In this document: positions 32,789-40,244 of the stretch, piece after piece
Layout: each line of letters starts with the position of its first letter
Position numbering within the stretch: position 1 is the stretch's first letter
From: Methanocalculus taiwanensis
GTDB lineage: Archaea; Halobacteriota; Methanomicrobia; Methanomicrobiales; Methanocorpusculaceae
NCBI RefSeq assembly: GCF_024372745.1
Contig: NZ_VOTZ01000011.1
Span: 1-64,000 of the forward strand
Direction: 5' to 3'
Length of the DNA stretch: 64,000 nucleotides
The notes under the pieces: model-generated
Told to the model about the DNA's origin: nothing
Database searches by the model: none
The model's input: the letters and a program-made list of their open reading frames with translations, nothing else
Translations under genes and position numbers: made by a program

Positions 32789-34333
32789 ATGTTCGGCGGT
32801 CTATTCAAAGCTGGATCAAAGATCCTTTCCTCCCTTCCTCCGATCAAGGTTCCTTCACTGCCTAAGGTCTCTATTCCTCAGGTGAAGATCCCTCAGATAT
32901 CGATCCCTAAGATCACGGTTCCTTCACTGCCTAAGGTCTCACTTCCTCGGGTGAAGATCCCTCAGGTATCGATCCCTAAGATCACGGTTCCCTCTCTGCC
33001 TAAGGTCTCTATTCCTCAGGTGAAGATCCCTCAGATCTCTCTTCCGGCTGTGAAGCTTGGGATAGGTGCGGGCGCGGGGGCTCTTGCCGGGGCTGCTGTT
33101 GGTGGTCTTGGATCTGCCTTGCCGAAGATCTCCCTGCCTGATGTAGGGGGGGCGGTCTCTGGTACGGTATCCGGGATCGGCTCTGCTGTATCCGGGGGGA
33201 TCTCCTCTGTGAGTGCAGCGGCCGGGGGCCTGGGTGCTGGTGCTTCTGGTATTGCAGCGGGGGCCTATGATTGGACGTACTCCTCCTATGACGAGGCGGA
33301 AAAGAAGATGGGAAGTGAGGATCCGGGTGAACGGCTGGAAGGGTTCGGACAATATGCCGGTACTTTAGGTTTTCATGTTCTGGCTCCGGTGGAGCTTGGG
33401 AATGTCGTTTCTGCTCATGCAGAAGGGCGGGCCGGGGATCTGACTTTAGAAGATTATGCCTGGGCCGGGTTCGATGCCGTTTTCCTTGCTTCCATTCCGT
33501 TTACCGGGGGGCTTGGATGGGTTGCTCGGTCTGGGATCAGGACGGCTATAAAAGGCGGTGGTGTTATGGGAAAAGGAAAAGTTGTTAAAGGAGTTCCTAA
33601 GGCCTGGACGGCTCTTAAGGGCTTATTTTCCGGGGCCTCAAAGGCTGGGAAAATTGGAGATGTTGGTAAAATAGGCAAAGCTGGCAAAGCTGGAAAGGCC
33701 GGGAAAGGTGCGTCTGAGTTTGCGGCGTATCAAAAGAAGATGGCCTCTCAGATAAAAGCGTATCAGAAGAGTATGGCCTCTCAGATCAAAGCATATCAGA
33801 AAGGCGTTGCTACTCAGATCAAGGGTGTACAGAAGAGTGTCAAGGGCATTTCTGGGGCCGCTCCTGCTTCGCGGTCTCTCCTCCGTCCTCTGGCAGCTGC
33901 CGGGGCGATCGGTGTCGGCGGGGCGGGTATTACTGCTCTCATGCTGGGTGCTGGTGGAGGGGATCAGGTTACGGGCTGGGATGATGGCCTGGGGGATCCG
34001 GCTCTCACTCCCGGGTACTATGATCAGTCTGGATCTCCTCTCTGGGATTCATCCATGTTTGATCTGCCGTACGATCTATCTGAGGATTGGTACTCAGATT
34101 ATGGATCGGCGGGGTATTATCCGGCTGCGTATCCCGGCGGGGATGCTCTGATGCCTCTGGAGGCTTACTCTCAGGATATGCTTGATTATATGCCATTCGG
34201 AGAGGAGATCAACCAGAAAGGGATCGCTTTCCCGGTGCTTCTCCTGGGTGGTCTGGCTGTTGGGGCCGGGGGGCTGTATCTGTACAAGAACCGGGCGAAG
34301 ATCGGCCGGAAAATACGGGGGATTAAGAAATGA
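32789..34333 (+). CDS. Repeat-rich viral membrane protein
   Basis: 514 residues in distinct zones. About 12-90: pentads of the form x-[VI]-x-[IV]-P (KVSIP QVKIP QISIP KITVP), built from a 69-bp DNA unit repeated nearly three times. About 90-155: Gly/Ala-rich hydrophobic stretches. About 155-260: a more ordinary domain. About 285-312: GKxGK repeats. About 313-355: 11-residue repeats (YQKKMASQIKA) suited to a coiled coil. About 366-392: a hydrophobic Gly/Ala stretch. Then an acidic Tyr-rich zone, and a C-terminal membrane helix (FPVLLLGGLAVGAGGLYLY) with a basic end. It is likely a virion membrane or vertex protein; no family is recognised. Confidence 0.65.
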   Translation: MFGGLFKAGSKILSSLPPIKVPSLPKVSIPQVKIPQISIPKITVPSLPKVSLPRVKIPQVSIPKITVPSLPKVSIPQVKIPQISLPAVKLGIGAGAGALAGAAVGGLGSALPKISLPDVGGAVSGTVSGIGSAVSGGISSVSAAAGGLGAGASGIAAGAYDWTYSSYDEAEKKMGSEDPGERLEGFGQYAGTLGFHVLAPVELGNVVSAHAEGRAGDLTLEDYAWAGFDAVFLASIPFTGGLGWVARSGIRTAIKGGGVMGKGKVVKGVPKAWTALKGLFSGASKAGKIGDVGKIGKAGKAGKAGKGASEFAAYQKKMASQIKAYQKSMASQIKAYQKGVATQIKGVQKSVKGISGAAPASRSLLRPLAAAGAIGVGGAGITALMLGAGGGDQVTGWDDGLGDPALTPGYYDQSGSPLWDSSMFDLPYDLSEDWYSDYGSAGYYPAAYPGGDALMPLEAYSQDMLDYMPFGEEINQKGIAFPVLLLGGLAVGAGGLYLYKNRAKIGRKIRGIKK

Positions 34334-34677
34334 GTCTATATCCATTAATCCGGCCTCTGAAGGCGGGGGGGGCTTCTGCTCTCTCTATCTCAAGGGCTGC
34401 GTTCGGGAAAGCGGCGGCGGGTCTTAAATCCCTCCCTGAGGGTGCAAAGGTTACTATGAGTAAGCTTGGCCGTTATGCTGCCTATCCGGCGGGTATTGGT
34501 GCGGGCGTGGGTCTGGGATCCCTGGCAGCGGGTGAAGGGATCCGGGCTGGGTTCGGTTTTGATCTCTCTGATCCGGCTGGCGTTAAGAAAGCGTCTGGCA
34601 CGATAACCGGGGTTGCGATCTTTGCGGCTGTGGTGCTGCTCCTGGTCTTTGTGTACTTCAAGGTGATCAAAGGATAG
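34330..34677 (+). CDS. Viral membrane protein
   Basis: 115 residues. A basic N-terminal region, a Gly/Ala-rich hydrophobic stretch (YPAGIGAGVGLGSLAAGEG, about 52-70) and a strong C-terminal helix (TGVAIFAAVVLLLVFVYFKVI, about 92-112). It starts in an ATGA overlap with the previous gene, so the two are coupled and may act together in the virion membrane. Confidence 0.55.
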   Translation: MSLYPLIRPLKAGGASALSISRAAFGKAAAGLKSLPEGAKVTMSKLGRYAAYPAGIGAGVGLGSLAAGEGIRAGFGFDLSDPAGVKKASGTITGVAIFAAVVLLLVFVYFKVIKG

Positions 34678-34690
34678 GGGGGGGCTGATT

Positions 34691-34876
34691 GTGTTTTTTG
34701 ATCTTCAACTGATCGCGATCCTTCTGGCTATCCTCGGACAATATGCGATCATGTTTGCCGTGTATCGGGATCTTCAAATGATACAAACTGAGTTTTCCCT
34801 GTGTAAATATCACCGATCCGTGACTCAGATCGGGGATGCTCTGCGTAATGGTGAAAAAATCTGGAAGGATGATTAA
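34691..34876 (+). CDS. 61-residue viral membrane protein
   Basis: Read from a GTG at 34691. One hydrophobic helix (LQLIAILLAILGQYAIMFAVY, about 5-25) and a charged soluble tail (about 36 residues). It ends one base before the next start. Probably a bitopic virion or host-membrane protein. Confidence 0.5.
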   Translation: MFFDLQLIAILLAILGQYAIMFAVYRDLQMIQTEFSLCKYHRSVTQIGDALRNGEKIWKDD

Positions 34877-34877
34877 A

Positions 34878-35159
34878 ATGACGTTTAAAGGCGTTGCTGA
34901 AAGGATCGGCCGTAAATATGCCATGTGGAACGCTAACCGGATCCGGGGTGTCCTGGTAGATGATACCTTCAAGGCTGATGGCCGGGTTCTCATGTATCAC
35001 GCGGCTTCTGATCGGCTGGTGTATGTCGATCTTCCGTCCGGGGGCTCTCCGTTTGTCACCCTGGACGGTGGAGATCCGGGTACTGGTGGATCGCTCCTGA
35101 TCGATTGCGGCGATCCGGGATCTGTTGGTGGTGCGATCATACATTGCGGGGGTGTTTAA
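34878..35159 (+). CDS. Small viral protein sharing a module with the receptor-binding protein
   Basis: 93 residues. The segment IRGVLVDDTFKADGRVLMYHAASDRLVYVDLPSGG (about 19-53) matches IKGVIVDDTDLADGRILVYDESGDGSLKYMDPPEGG of the next gene. The C-terminal 35 residues are Gly/Asp-rich strand-like repeats (LDGGDPGTGGSLLIDCGDPGSVGGAIIHCGG). It probably assembles with or beside the receptor-binding protein. Confidence 0.6.
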   Translation: MTFKGVAERIGRKYAMWNANRIRGVLVDDTFKADGRVLMYHAASDRLVYVDLPSGGSPFVTLDGGDPGTGGSLLIDCGDPGSVGGAIIHCGGV

Positions 35160-35160
35160 A

Positions 35161-36852
35161 ATGAGTGATTTATTATATAAAATCAAGAACCGGCGCGGCC
35201 TGGCTGCTGAATGGCTGCTTACTGATCCGGTGCTCTCTGCTGGAGAGTTTGGTATTGAATCCGATTCGGGGAAAATAAAGGTAGGGGATGGATCTACGGC
35301 GTGGTCTGAATTGCCGTATCTCACGGATCACGATCATGATGAGGCGTACGCTGCGATCGGGCATGCTCATGATGAAGCATACTCCGCGATCGATCACGAT
35401 CATGATGAGGCGTACGCTGCGATCGGGCATGCTCATGACGGGATCGGGGATGCTCTCACTATCAAGGGCGTGATCGTGGATGATACCGATCTGGCCGATG
35501 GTCGGATCCTGGTCTATGATGAATCCGGGGATGGATCCCTGAAATATATGGATCCTCCTGAAGGCGGGGGCGGGGGTGGTGCTGCTCCTCTCATCTATGA
35601 TCACCGGGGACCGGGGTATCCGGCGATCTCCCTGCCTGAGGAGTTATCATTTATCGGGCTCGGGTGGTATGATGCTCCTGCTGTTGGCGGCCTCTCTCCG
35701 CTTCTACATGCTGCGGTACTCCATCCTAACGGTAAAGCGTACTTTTTCCCGCGTTATATCGATCCCGGTGATCCGGGGGATCCTACCTATCCCGATCAGG
35801 ATCGGATCCGGGTGTATGATACGGCTTTGGAGGTCTGGAGTTCGATACAGATAACCGAATCGGCCCTGGAATACTTCGATAAACTCCGTTGTGCGTGTGT
35901 GGCTGCCGATGGCCTGATCTATTGGTGGATGGGTGATCTAAGTGACAAGATCATTAAGTTCGATCCTACTACTGAAGCACTAACGATCCTCACTGTATCC
36001 TTTACCGGGGGGCAGTATGAACCGGCGGATTTCTACGGTAAAGTGGGATCCCTGGTTCCTCTCCCTGACGGGCGGATCGTGTGTTGGCTGGATACCTCAG
36101 ATAGTGATCTCCCTATCTACGATCCTGCAACTAATACGGCCGATCTGATCTCGCTGGGTTCGGGTGATTATGGATCCTGCACTAATGGGATCCTGTCCTC
36201 GTCTGGCTTGGTATATGCGGGGCCGGGTTATGAGGATGCAAAATTACGGATCTTTAATCCGGCTGATAATTCATTATCCGGGGTTGTTGTGTCGGATCTG
36301 GGTGGTGGGGGGATCATCACTGAGGATCAGTATGGGCGGATCTGGATTATTGATAACGCGGCTCCTATTGATAAAAAAATTCATATCTACGATCCTCATG
36401 AGTGGACTTCTACCGGGCCGGGCCGGTTATATGAGGCTGCTTATCCTGTTCCGTTCTGGGATGGTGCAGGGGCCGGGATCGTCCCGATCGGCTGGGCGTC
36501 TGCTCATCTTGCGAAAAATGGCCGGATCTATTGTGTGCCGGCTGGTTCCGATCAGGTGATGGATAATGCATATGCTTATATCGGATCTTCTTATTGGTCT
36601 CCGATCCTGGAGATCGATCCCTCTACGGTGGTACTAAATCTGAGTGATGGTACTTTCACCTATGCGGCGCGGGTGATCCTGGTAGAAAGAGATTCTCAGA
36701 TCAGCGAAAGATCATCAGGTGGGCTGATGTTACCGGATGGCCGGATCTGGGCGGTTCCTCGCGCCGATAAAACCGGATTCCTGGAGATTGATCCGGGGCC
36801 GGGTGGTTTCCCGGTTGATCCGTTGATCTCTGTGTATCATAACAAGATCTGA
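35161..36852 (+). CDS. Receptor-binding (spike/fibre-like) protein
   Basis: 563 residues from ATG 35161. Residues about 8-55 (NRRGLAAEWLLTDPVLSAGEFGIESDSGKIKVGDGSTAWSELPYL) match the N-terminal domain of phage tail fibres of the tropism-determinant type. About 56-98: two 22-residue units (DHDHDEAYAAIGHAHDEAYSAI) rich in His-x-His, as in metal-binding fibre collars. About 98-140: the shared GVIVDDT module and a poly-Gly hinge. About 145-563: repeated strand units with PDGRI/NGKAY/DGLIYWW motifs, most like a beta-propeller. It should bind the host surface. The presence of tail-fibre parts in a tailless virus is unusual. Confidence 0.8.
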   Translation: MSDLLYKIKNRRGLAAEWLLTDPVLSAGEFGIESDSGKIKVGDGSTAWSELPYLTDHDHDEAYAAIGHAHDEAYSAIDHDHDEAYAAIGHAHDGIGDALTIKGVIVDDTDLADGRILVYDESGDGSLKYMDPPEGGGGGGAAPLIYDHRGPGYPAISLPEELSFIGLGWYDAPAVGGLSPLLHAAVLHPNGKAYFFPRYIDPGDPGDPTYPDQDRIRVYDTALEVWSSIQITESALEYFDKLRCACVAADGLIYWWMGDLSDKIIKFDPTTEALTILTVSFTGGQYEPADFYGKVGSLVPLPDGRIVCWLDTSDSDLPIYDPATNTADLISLGSGDYGSCTNGILSSSGLVYAGPGYEDAKLRIFNPADNSLSGVVVSDLGGGGIITEDQYGRIWIIDNAAPIDKKIHIYDPHEWTSTGPGRLYEAAYPVPFWDGAGAGIVPIGWASAHLAKNGRIYCVPAGSDQVMDNAYAYIGSSYWSPILEIDPSTVVLNLSDGTFTYAARVILVERDSQISERSSGGLMLPDGRIWAVPRADKTGFLEIDPGPGGFPVDPLISVYHNKI

Positions 36853-36862
36853 GGTGGGAAAA

Positions 36863-37018
36863 ATGCGTTTAACGGGGATTATAGAGAAAGGGGGGGCTGA
36901 TGTCTCCTCCCTTTCTACTGAAGAGAAGGCGGGGATCGATTGGCTGAAACTGTGGCCTTATCTCCTGGCTGCTGCTGTTCTGGCTGCTGTTGTTCTGTGG
37001 TGGAGGCGTAAGAAATAA
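36863..37018 (+). CDS. 51-residue viral membrane protein
   Basis: A polar N-terminus (about 1-25), one helix (LWPYLLAAAVLAAVVLWW) and a basic end RRKK, which favours the C-terminus staying inside. It overlaps the next start by one base (TAATG). Likely a small virion membrane protein. Confidence 0.5.
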   Translation: MRLTGIIEKGGADVSSLSTEEKAGIDWLKLWPYLLAAAVLAAVVLWWRRKK

Positions 37019-37143
37019 TGCCGGCTGAAGCTGACGATCTCGGGCCCTCTACTTATGAAGAGGACGGATCCCGGTTCCGGTGGTCTCTGGCCCTCGGGGC
37101 CGTGGTGCTGCTCCTGGTTATCTATGCCTGGAGGGGTAAATGA
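37018..37143 (+). CDS. 41-residue viral membrane protein
   Basis: An acidic N-terminus (MPAEADDLGPSTYEEDGSRFRW), then one helix (SLALGAVVLLLVIYAW) and RGK. Same plan as the preceding gene. It overlaps the next gene by 1-4 bases. Confidence 0.5.
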   Translation: MPAEADDLGPSTYEEDGSRFRWSLALGAVVLLLVIYAWRGK

Positions 37144-37553
37144 TGGCTGATAAGTATAATATCGCGCTGGAGACTCCCGAATATGGATATACTCTTCAAT
37201 CTGCTGATATTGCTATGACTACGGCGGCGGGAAATACTCAGGTATTCCGGCTTGATAATATGCGGGGGGTGATCCATGCGATCTATCTTGTGGTTAATGA
37301 TCCTGATGCTGCGATCCGGCTGCTGGTGGATGGCGTGGAGATCTCCGTATCGTCTGCATCTTTGAATCAGTTGATCGCGGGCGGTCTGGATCTGCCTCAT
37401 CCGGTGTACCCTGGGGCTCTGGGGCCTGATCTCTGGGTCTGGTGTCCTGTATCAGGTCATAGGCTGTCCCGGTTTCTCCAGTCGATCATCGTTGAGGTAG
37501 GGCCGGGGGCGACTGTGACCGGCCGGGCGATCTGGTCTAAAGCTGAGATGTGA
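37140..37553 (+). CDS. Beta-rich viral structural protein (candidate penton or minor capsid)
   Basis: 137 residues, no membrane segment. Strand-like stretches alternate (TQVFRLDNMRGVIHAIYLVVNDPDAAIRLLVDGVEISVSS, then [21 protein letters not shown]). The size and the regular strands would suit a single jelly roll, as in penton proteins of PRD1-type viruses, but no motif proves it. ATG at 37140 or 37143. Confidence 0.5.
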   Translation: MMADKYNIALETPEYGYTLQSADIAMTTAAGNTQVFRLDNMRGVIHAIYLVVNDPDAAIRLLVDGVEISVSSASLNQLIAGGLDLPHPVYPGALGPDLWVWCPVSGHRLSRFLQSIIVEVGPGATVTGRAIWSKAEM

Positions 37554-37566
37554 GAGGGGGATCTGT

Positions 37567-38298
37567 ATGGGTGGATCTTATCCTCTCCCTGGATCCCCGT
37601 ATTCTGTTTCAATCTCGGGGATTGTGGGGTTTAATGGCGTTCCTCTGGAAGGCGAAAGCGTTAATATTTCCCGCTATGATGCCGTACCGGGGGCTTATCT
37701 GGTTTCATGTTCCTGTCATGAAGTTGTAACAGAAGAACGGGGCCTGGTTTATCCTTATGCTGCTGAAATAACCCATAATATCAGTATTGGCATACCGTTT
37801 TATCTGGTACTTCATACCGTTGTGAGTGGATCCTATGTATCCGATCAAATACCTCCTATAAATCAGGATGACTATTCACCGGCGGGTGATTGGTCTCCTC
37901 GATTAACCATAACTGCAAGAGATTCGCGGGGTCATGAGTGGGGGATCGGTACATTCTCACCGGGCCCTCTTAAATCGGGTGAATCAAAAACTTTCGGGGG
38001 TGAATATGAGCATTTCGGGGATCTTAAGTATTGTGTTTGGGGCTGGAATTGCGATCCGCTTGTCCGTTATAGGCTAATGCTGCGTAATTGGGCGCGGGGC
38101 GGTGCTGCTTCGATCGGATATTCTGGATTTACCGCTTTGATCATTATCCCGGATCCTGAGATTGATCCTTCTGAATATGTGATCCCTCCTGAGTGGTGGG
38201 CGGAGTCCGATCCCGATCGCCGGCGGCGTGCTGCCTGGGTGGCCGGGGCCGGGGGCCGGTTCTCGGGGGCCTTATCCGGGGAAATGAGGGGGATCTGA
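37567..38298 (+). CDS. Beta-rich viral structural protein
   Basis: 243 residues, strand-rich with many Tyr, Pro and Gly (YSVSISGIVGFNGVPLEGESVNISRYD, HNISIGIPFYLVLHTVVSGSYV, SPRLTITARDSRGHEWGIGTFSPGPLKSGESKTFGGEYEHFGDLKYCVWGWN), and a C-terminal basic tail. It looks like an extracellular or capsid protein, perhaps a vertex component. The family is not recognised. A GAGGGGG sits before the start. Confidence 0.55.
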   Translation: MGGSYPLPGSPYSVSISGIVGFNGVPLEGESVNISRYDAVPGAYLVSCSCHEVVTEERGLVYPYAAEITHNISIGIPFYLVLHTVVSGSYVSDQIPPINQDDYSPAGDWSPRLTITARDSRGHEWGIGTFSPGPLKSGESKTFGGEYEHFGDLKYCVWGWNCDPLVRYRLMLRNWARGGAASIGYSGFTALIIIPDPEIDPSEYVIPPEWWAESDPDRRRRAAWVAGAGGRFSGALSGEMRGI

Positions 38299-38300
38299 TC

Positions 38301-38576
38301 ATGTCCTCCTCTATCCCTGGGATCAGAAAGTTTGCCGGTAAAACCTACATTTTTGAGCGGCTGCATACCTCTGAAGCAAAGGCAAAGGATCATCTTCATG
38401 ATCTCCGGTACTGGGGATCGCGACCGGCCCGGATGGTGAAGATCACGGCCGGAAAAAGAACGATCGGCTATGCTGTCTATGCTCGCAGTAAGAACAGCCG
38501 GTCTCAAAAACGGATCTCGGCCGGGAAAAAGAGAAAGAGGGGGGATAGTGTGGAGAATAACGGCGGTTTCATTTGA
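38301..38576 (+). CDS. Small basic viral protein
   Basis: 91 residues from ATG 38301; an upstream frame from 38193 overlaps the previous gene and is rejected. KFAGKTYIFERLHTSEAKAKDHLHDLRYWGSRPARMVKITAGKRTIGYAVYAR forms a compact alpha/beta-like unit, then a basic tail (KNSRSQKRISAGKKRKRGD). A nucleic-acid contact is possible. Last gene of the + strand viral operon. Confidence 0.5.
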   Translation: MSSSIPGIRKFAGKTYIFERLHTSEAKAKDHLHDLRYWGSRPARMVKITAGKRTIGYAVYARSKNSRSQKRISAGKKRKRGDSVENNGGFI

Positions 38577-38655
38577 AACGCTTATCCTGGCGTTTCTGGC
38601 ACGTTCCTTTCTATCACGATAAATCATAAGGGGGGATCTGAGATCCTCCCTCATT

Positions 38656-38680
38656 CCTTCACTATGAAGGCACTTTTTTT
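38656..38680 (+). terminator. Hairpin and T-run after the viral operon
   Basis: CCTTC at 38656-38660 pairs with GAAGG at 38666-38670 across ACTAT, followed by a run of seven T at 38674-38680. It lies between the convergent + and - strand viral genes, and the T-run supports transcription stop for the + strand operon. Confidence 0.6.
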
Positions 38681-39047
38681 AGATCATGAGTATCTGAGGG
38701 ATGATTCCGGTTTTCAGGGCTCCTATCATCAGGATCCCGATCCTGGGTGACCAAAAAAAGATCTTGTAGTAGTGGTACTCCTGGAGGAGATCATTCATGA
38801 GTTCCGGGCTGATGTCATAGGCTGGGATCTCGGAGTACTTGAGCGGCTTGATCATAGTGAAGGTATGGATGATTCCGATCCCGGCTGCGTGGATTTCTCC
38901 GCACTCATTCAGGAACTCCGCGATCGGGCCGGTGGGATTGTAAAGGCGGGGGGTGATAGTGATCCCGATCAGGATCCCGATCATAATACCCGCAAGAAGG
39001 GCCGACATAAAGACGGCTGCATAATCAAGCGGGGGGATCGGGATCAT
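38679..39047 (-). CDS. Viral membrane protein downstream of the integrase
   Basis: 122 residues. An N-terminal hydrophobic helix (AAVFMSALLAGIMIGILIGITI, about 10-31), a soluble middle, and a second hydrophobic stretch (IGILMIGALKTGIIPQILMI) at the C-terminus. It overlaps the integrase stop by four bases, so it is translated with the integrase. The function is unknown. Confidence 0.5.
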   Translation of the reverse strand: MIPIPPLDYAAVFMSALLAGIMIGILIGITITPRLYNPTGPIAEFLNECGEIHAAGIGIIHTFTMIKPLKYSEIPAYDISPELMNDLLQEYHYYKIFFWSPRIGILMIGALKTGIIPQILMI

Positions 39048-40210
39048 GACTTGGTCCTCCTGGGTGTGGCCTGGTTTGTCTTTGCAGCGGGGGTCTTGAA
39101 AGTAGGGAGTGAGTCAAGGGCCTGATTTACTACGGCTGCTGCTGTCTCCTGAGGGTTTACATAATTAGTTAAAAGAACCGATCTTAAGCTTCTCCCCTGG
39201 ATATAATCGATCATGGTTGTATCAGGGCTTCTATCTCCGAATGACTCGATCAGGGCTTGGGCCTGGTATTTCCTGATCTGTTTTGTGGTTACTCTGACCG
39301 GGGCCTCTCCTCCTGCCTCTCTAATCTCTGTGTCTGTGGATAGGTGTATAAATCGGGGTGCGATCCGGGCTCCTGCATCTCTGATCATCCGTGTTAAAGT
39401 GGATTCATGATAATTAGGGATCCGGTATTTCTCGATCTCTGGGATCATGGAAGAGGGGAAAAAGGCGATCTCTGTCTCTTTGGTTCCCGTGGATAGATCA
39501 GAGGTATCATACCATGAGATCTTAGGATGTTTCTTTGAGGTTCTGATCGCTGAAGGATCAAAGGCCTTCATCATCCGGATCAACTGTGATCCTCTCATTC
39601 CGGTATAAACTAACATTTTAAAGAACGGCTGTATCTCCGGGCTTAATTCATGATATACGGCTTCTATCTCTTCCGTCTCAAGTTCTTTTCTTTTCTTTGT
39701 TTTTCCTCTCTTGGGTGCTTTTATAAAGGCCTTCCATCGTTCAACGGTATAACCTCCGATCGTCTCTACTTCGTGGATTTTATCAATATACTCAATCAGG
39801 GCGGCCAATCCTAAAATAGGCGTTTCTTTAAGGTTGGCTTTCATCAGTTCTCTTGGATCTTTCAGGTTAAGCGGTTTTACTGTGTTATTGAGGGCGTTAA
39901 TATACGTCCGGGCTCTTTGTACTGTGATCGCTCTTCCGTACGGTTCCGGGCCTATGAGGTATTGGAATAACTCCTTCTTCTCATACTCTGTGATCGGGGC
40001 TGGTGGAAGTTCATTCGTTCCTTTCACATAAGCATATTTAAGGATGTAGTGATTAATGGAATTAAGAGGTGTGTCCAATTTTCCGCGAGGTTCCGAATTT
40101 TCAATATTATTATCGAGTGCCGATAACGCCGATAATTTCTCCAATTCGGAATCAGACGATGCAGGCGTTCGCAACGTAGAGGCCGCGGGTTCAAATCCCG
40201 CCGGGTCCAT
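39044..40210 (-). CDS. Tyrosine recombinase (integrase), C-terminal part of a split gene
   Basis: 388 residues starting at an ATG that lies in attR; the first 15 residues are encoded by the 45-bp core. A SAM-like core-binding helical region lies at about 60-160. The catalytic domain has R206 (YTGMRGSQ), a hairpin Lys K244, K310-x-x-R313 (KQIRKY, where many family members have HxxR), R340 (YIQGRS) and the nucleophile Y350 (TNYVN). All catalytic positions are present, so the product is probably competent for excision. In the excised circle the frame joins the 97 unique codons of int(N). Confidence 0.9.
   Translation of the reverse strand: MDPAGFEPAASTLRTPASSDSELEKLSALSALDNNIENSEPRGKLDTPLNSINHYILKYAYVKGTNELPPAPITEYEKKELFQYLIGPEPYGRAITVQRARTYINALNNTVKPLNLKDPRELMKANLKETPILGLAALIEYIDKIHEVETIGGYTVERWKAFIKAPKRGKTKKRKELETEEIEAVYHELSPEIQPFFKMLVYTGMRGSQLIRMMKAFDPSAIRTSKKHPKISWYDTSDLSTGTKETEIAFFPSSMIPEIEKYRIPNYHESTLTRMIRDAGARIAPRFIHLSTDTEIREAGGEAPVRVTTKQIRKYQAQALIESFGDRSPDTTMIDYIQGRSLRSVLLTNYVNPQETAAAVVNQALDSLPTFKTPAAKTNQATPRRTKS
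40166..40210. repeat. attR, 45-bp core (tRNA-Ala 3' half remnant)
   Basis: An exact copy of 23902-23946. It lacks the 5' half of the tRNA, so it is not a functional tRNA gene. The integrase ATG is the complement of its last three bases. Confidence 0.93.
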
Positions 40211-40244
40211 TCGTTTTCTCTCTTTATTTTTTTAAAATGGGTTT

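Larger units (their letters stand above)
23902..40210. mobile_element. Integrated tailless virus (provirus), about 16.3 kb
   Basis: Two identical 45-bp repeats bound the element, at the 3' half of tRNA-Ala and right after the integrase start. Inside are an integrase, RHH regulators, iterons, a packaging ATPase, a jelly-roll-type capsid protein, many single-helix membrane proteins and a receptor-binding protein. No terminase, portal, sheath or tail genes are present, which argues for a membrane-containing icosahedral virion of the PRD1-adenovirus lineage. No polymerase, primase or helicase is recognised. Nearly all genes from 25446 to 38576 run on the + strand with tight overlaps. Frames are open, so it may be active. 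Confidence 0.9.

Noticed and set aside
40166-40210. Second tRNA-Ala gene
   Set aside because: Only the 3' half matches; the upstream sequence cannot form the acceptor or D arm. It is attR.
23902-40210. Integrative plasmid or tailed prophage remnant
   Set aside because: The packaging ATPase, capsid-like protein and fibre argue for a virus. The absence of terminase, portal and tail genes, with no broken frames, argues against a decayed tailed prophage.
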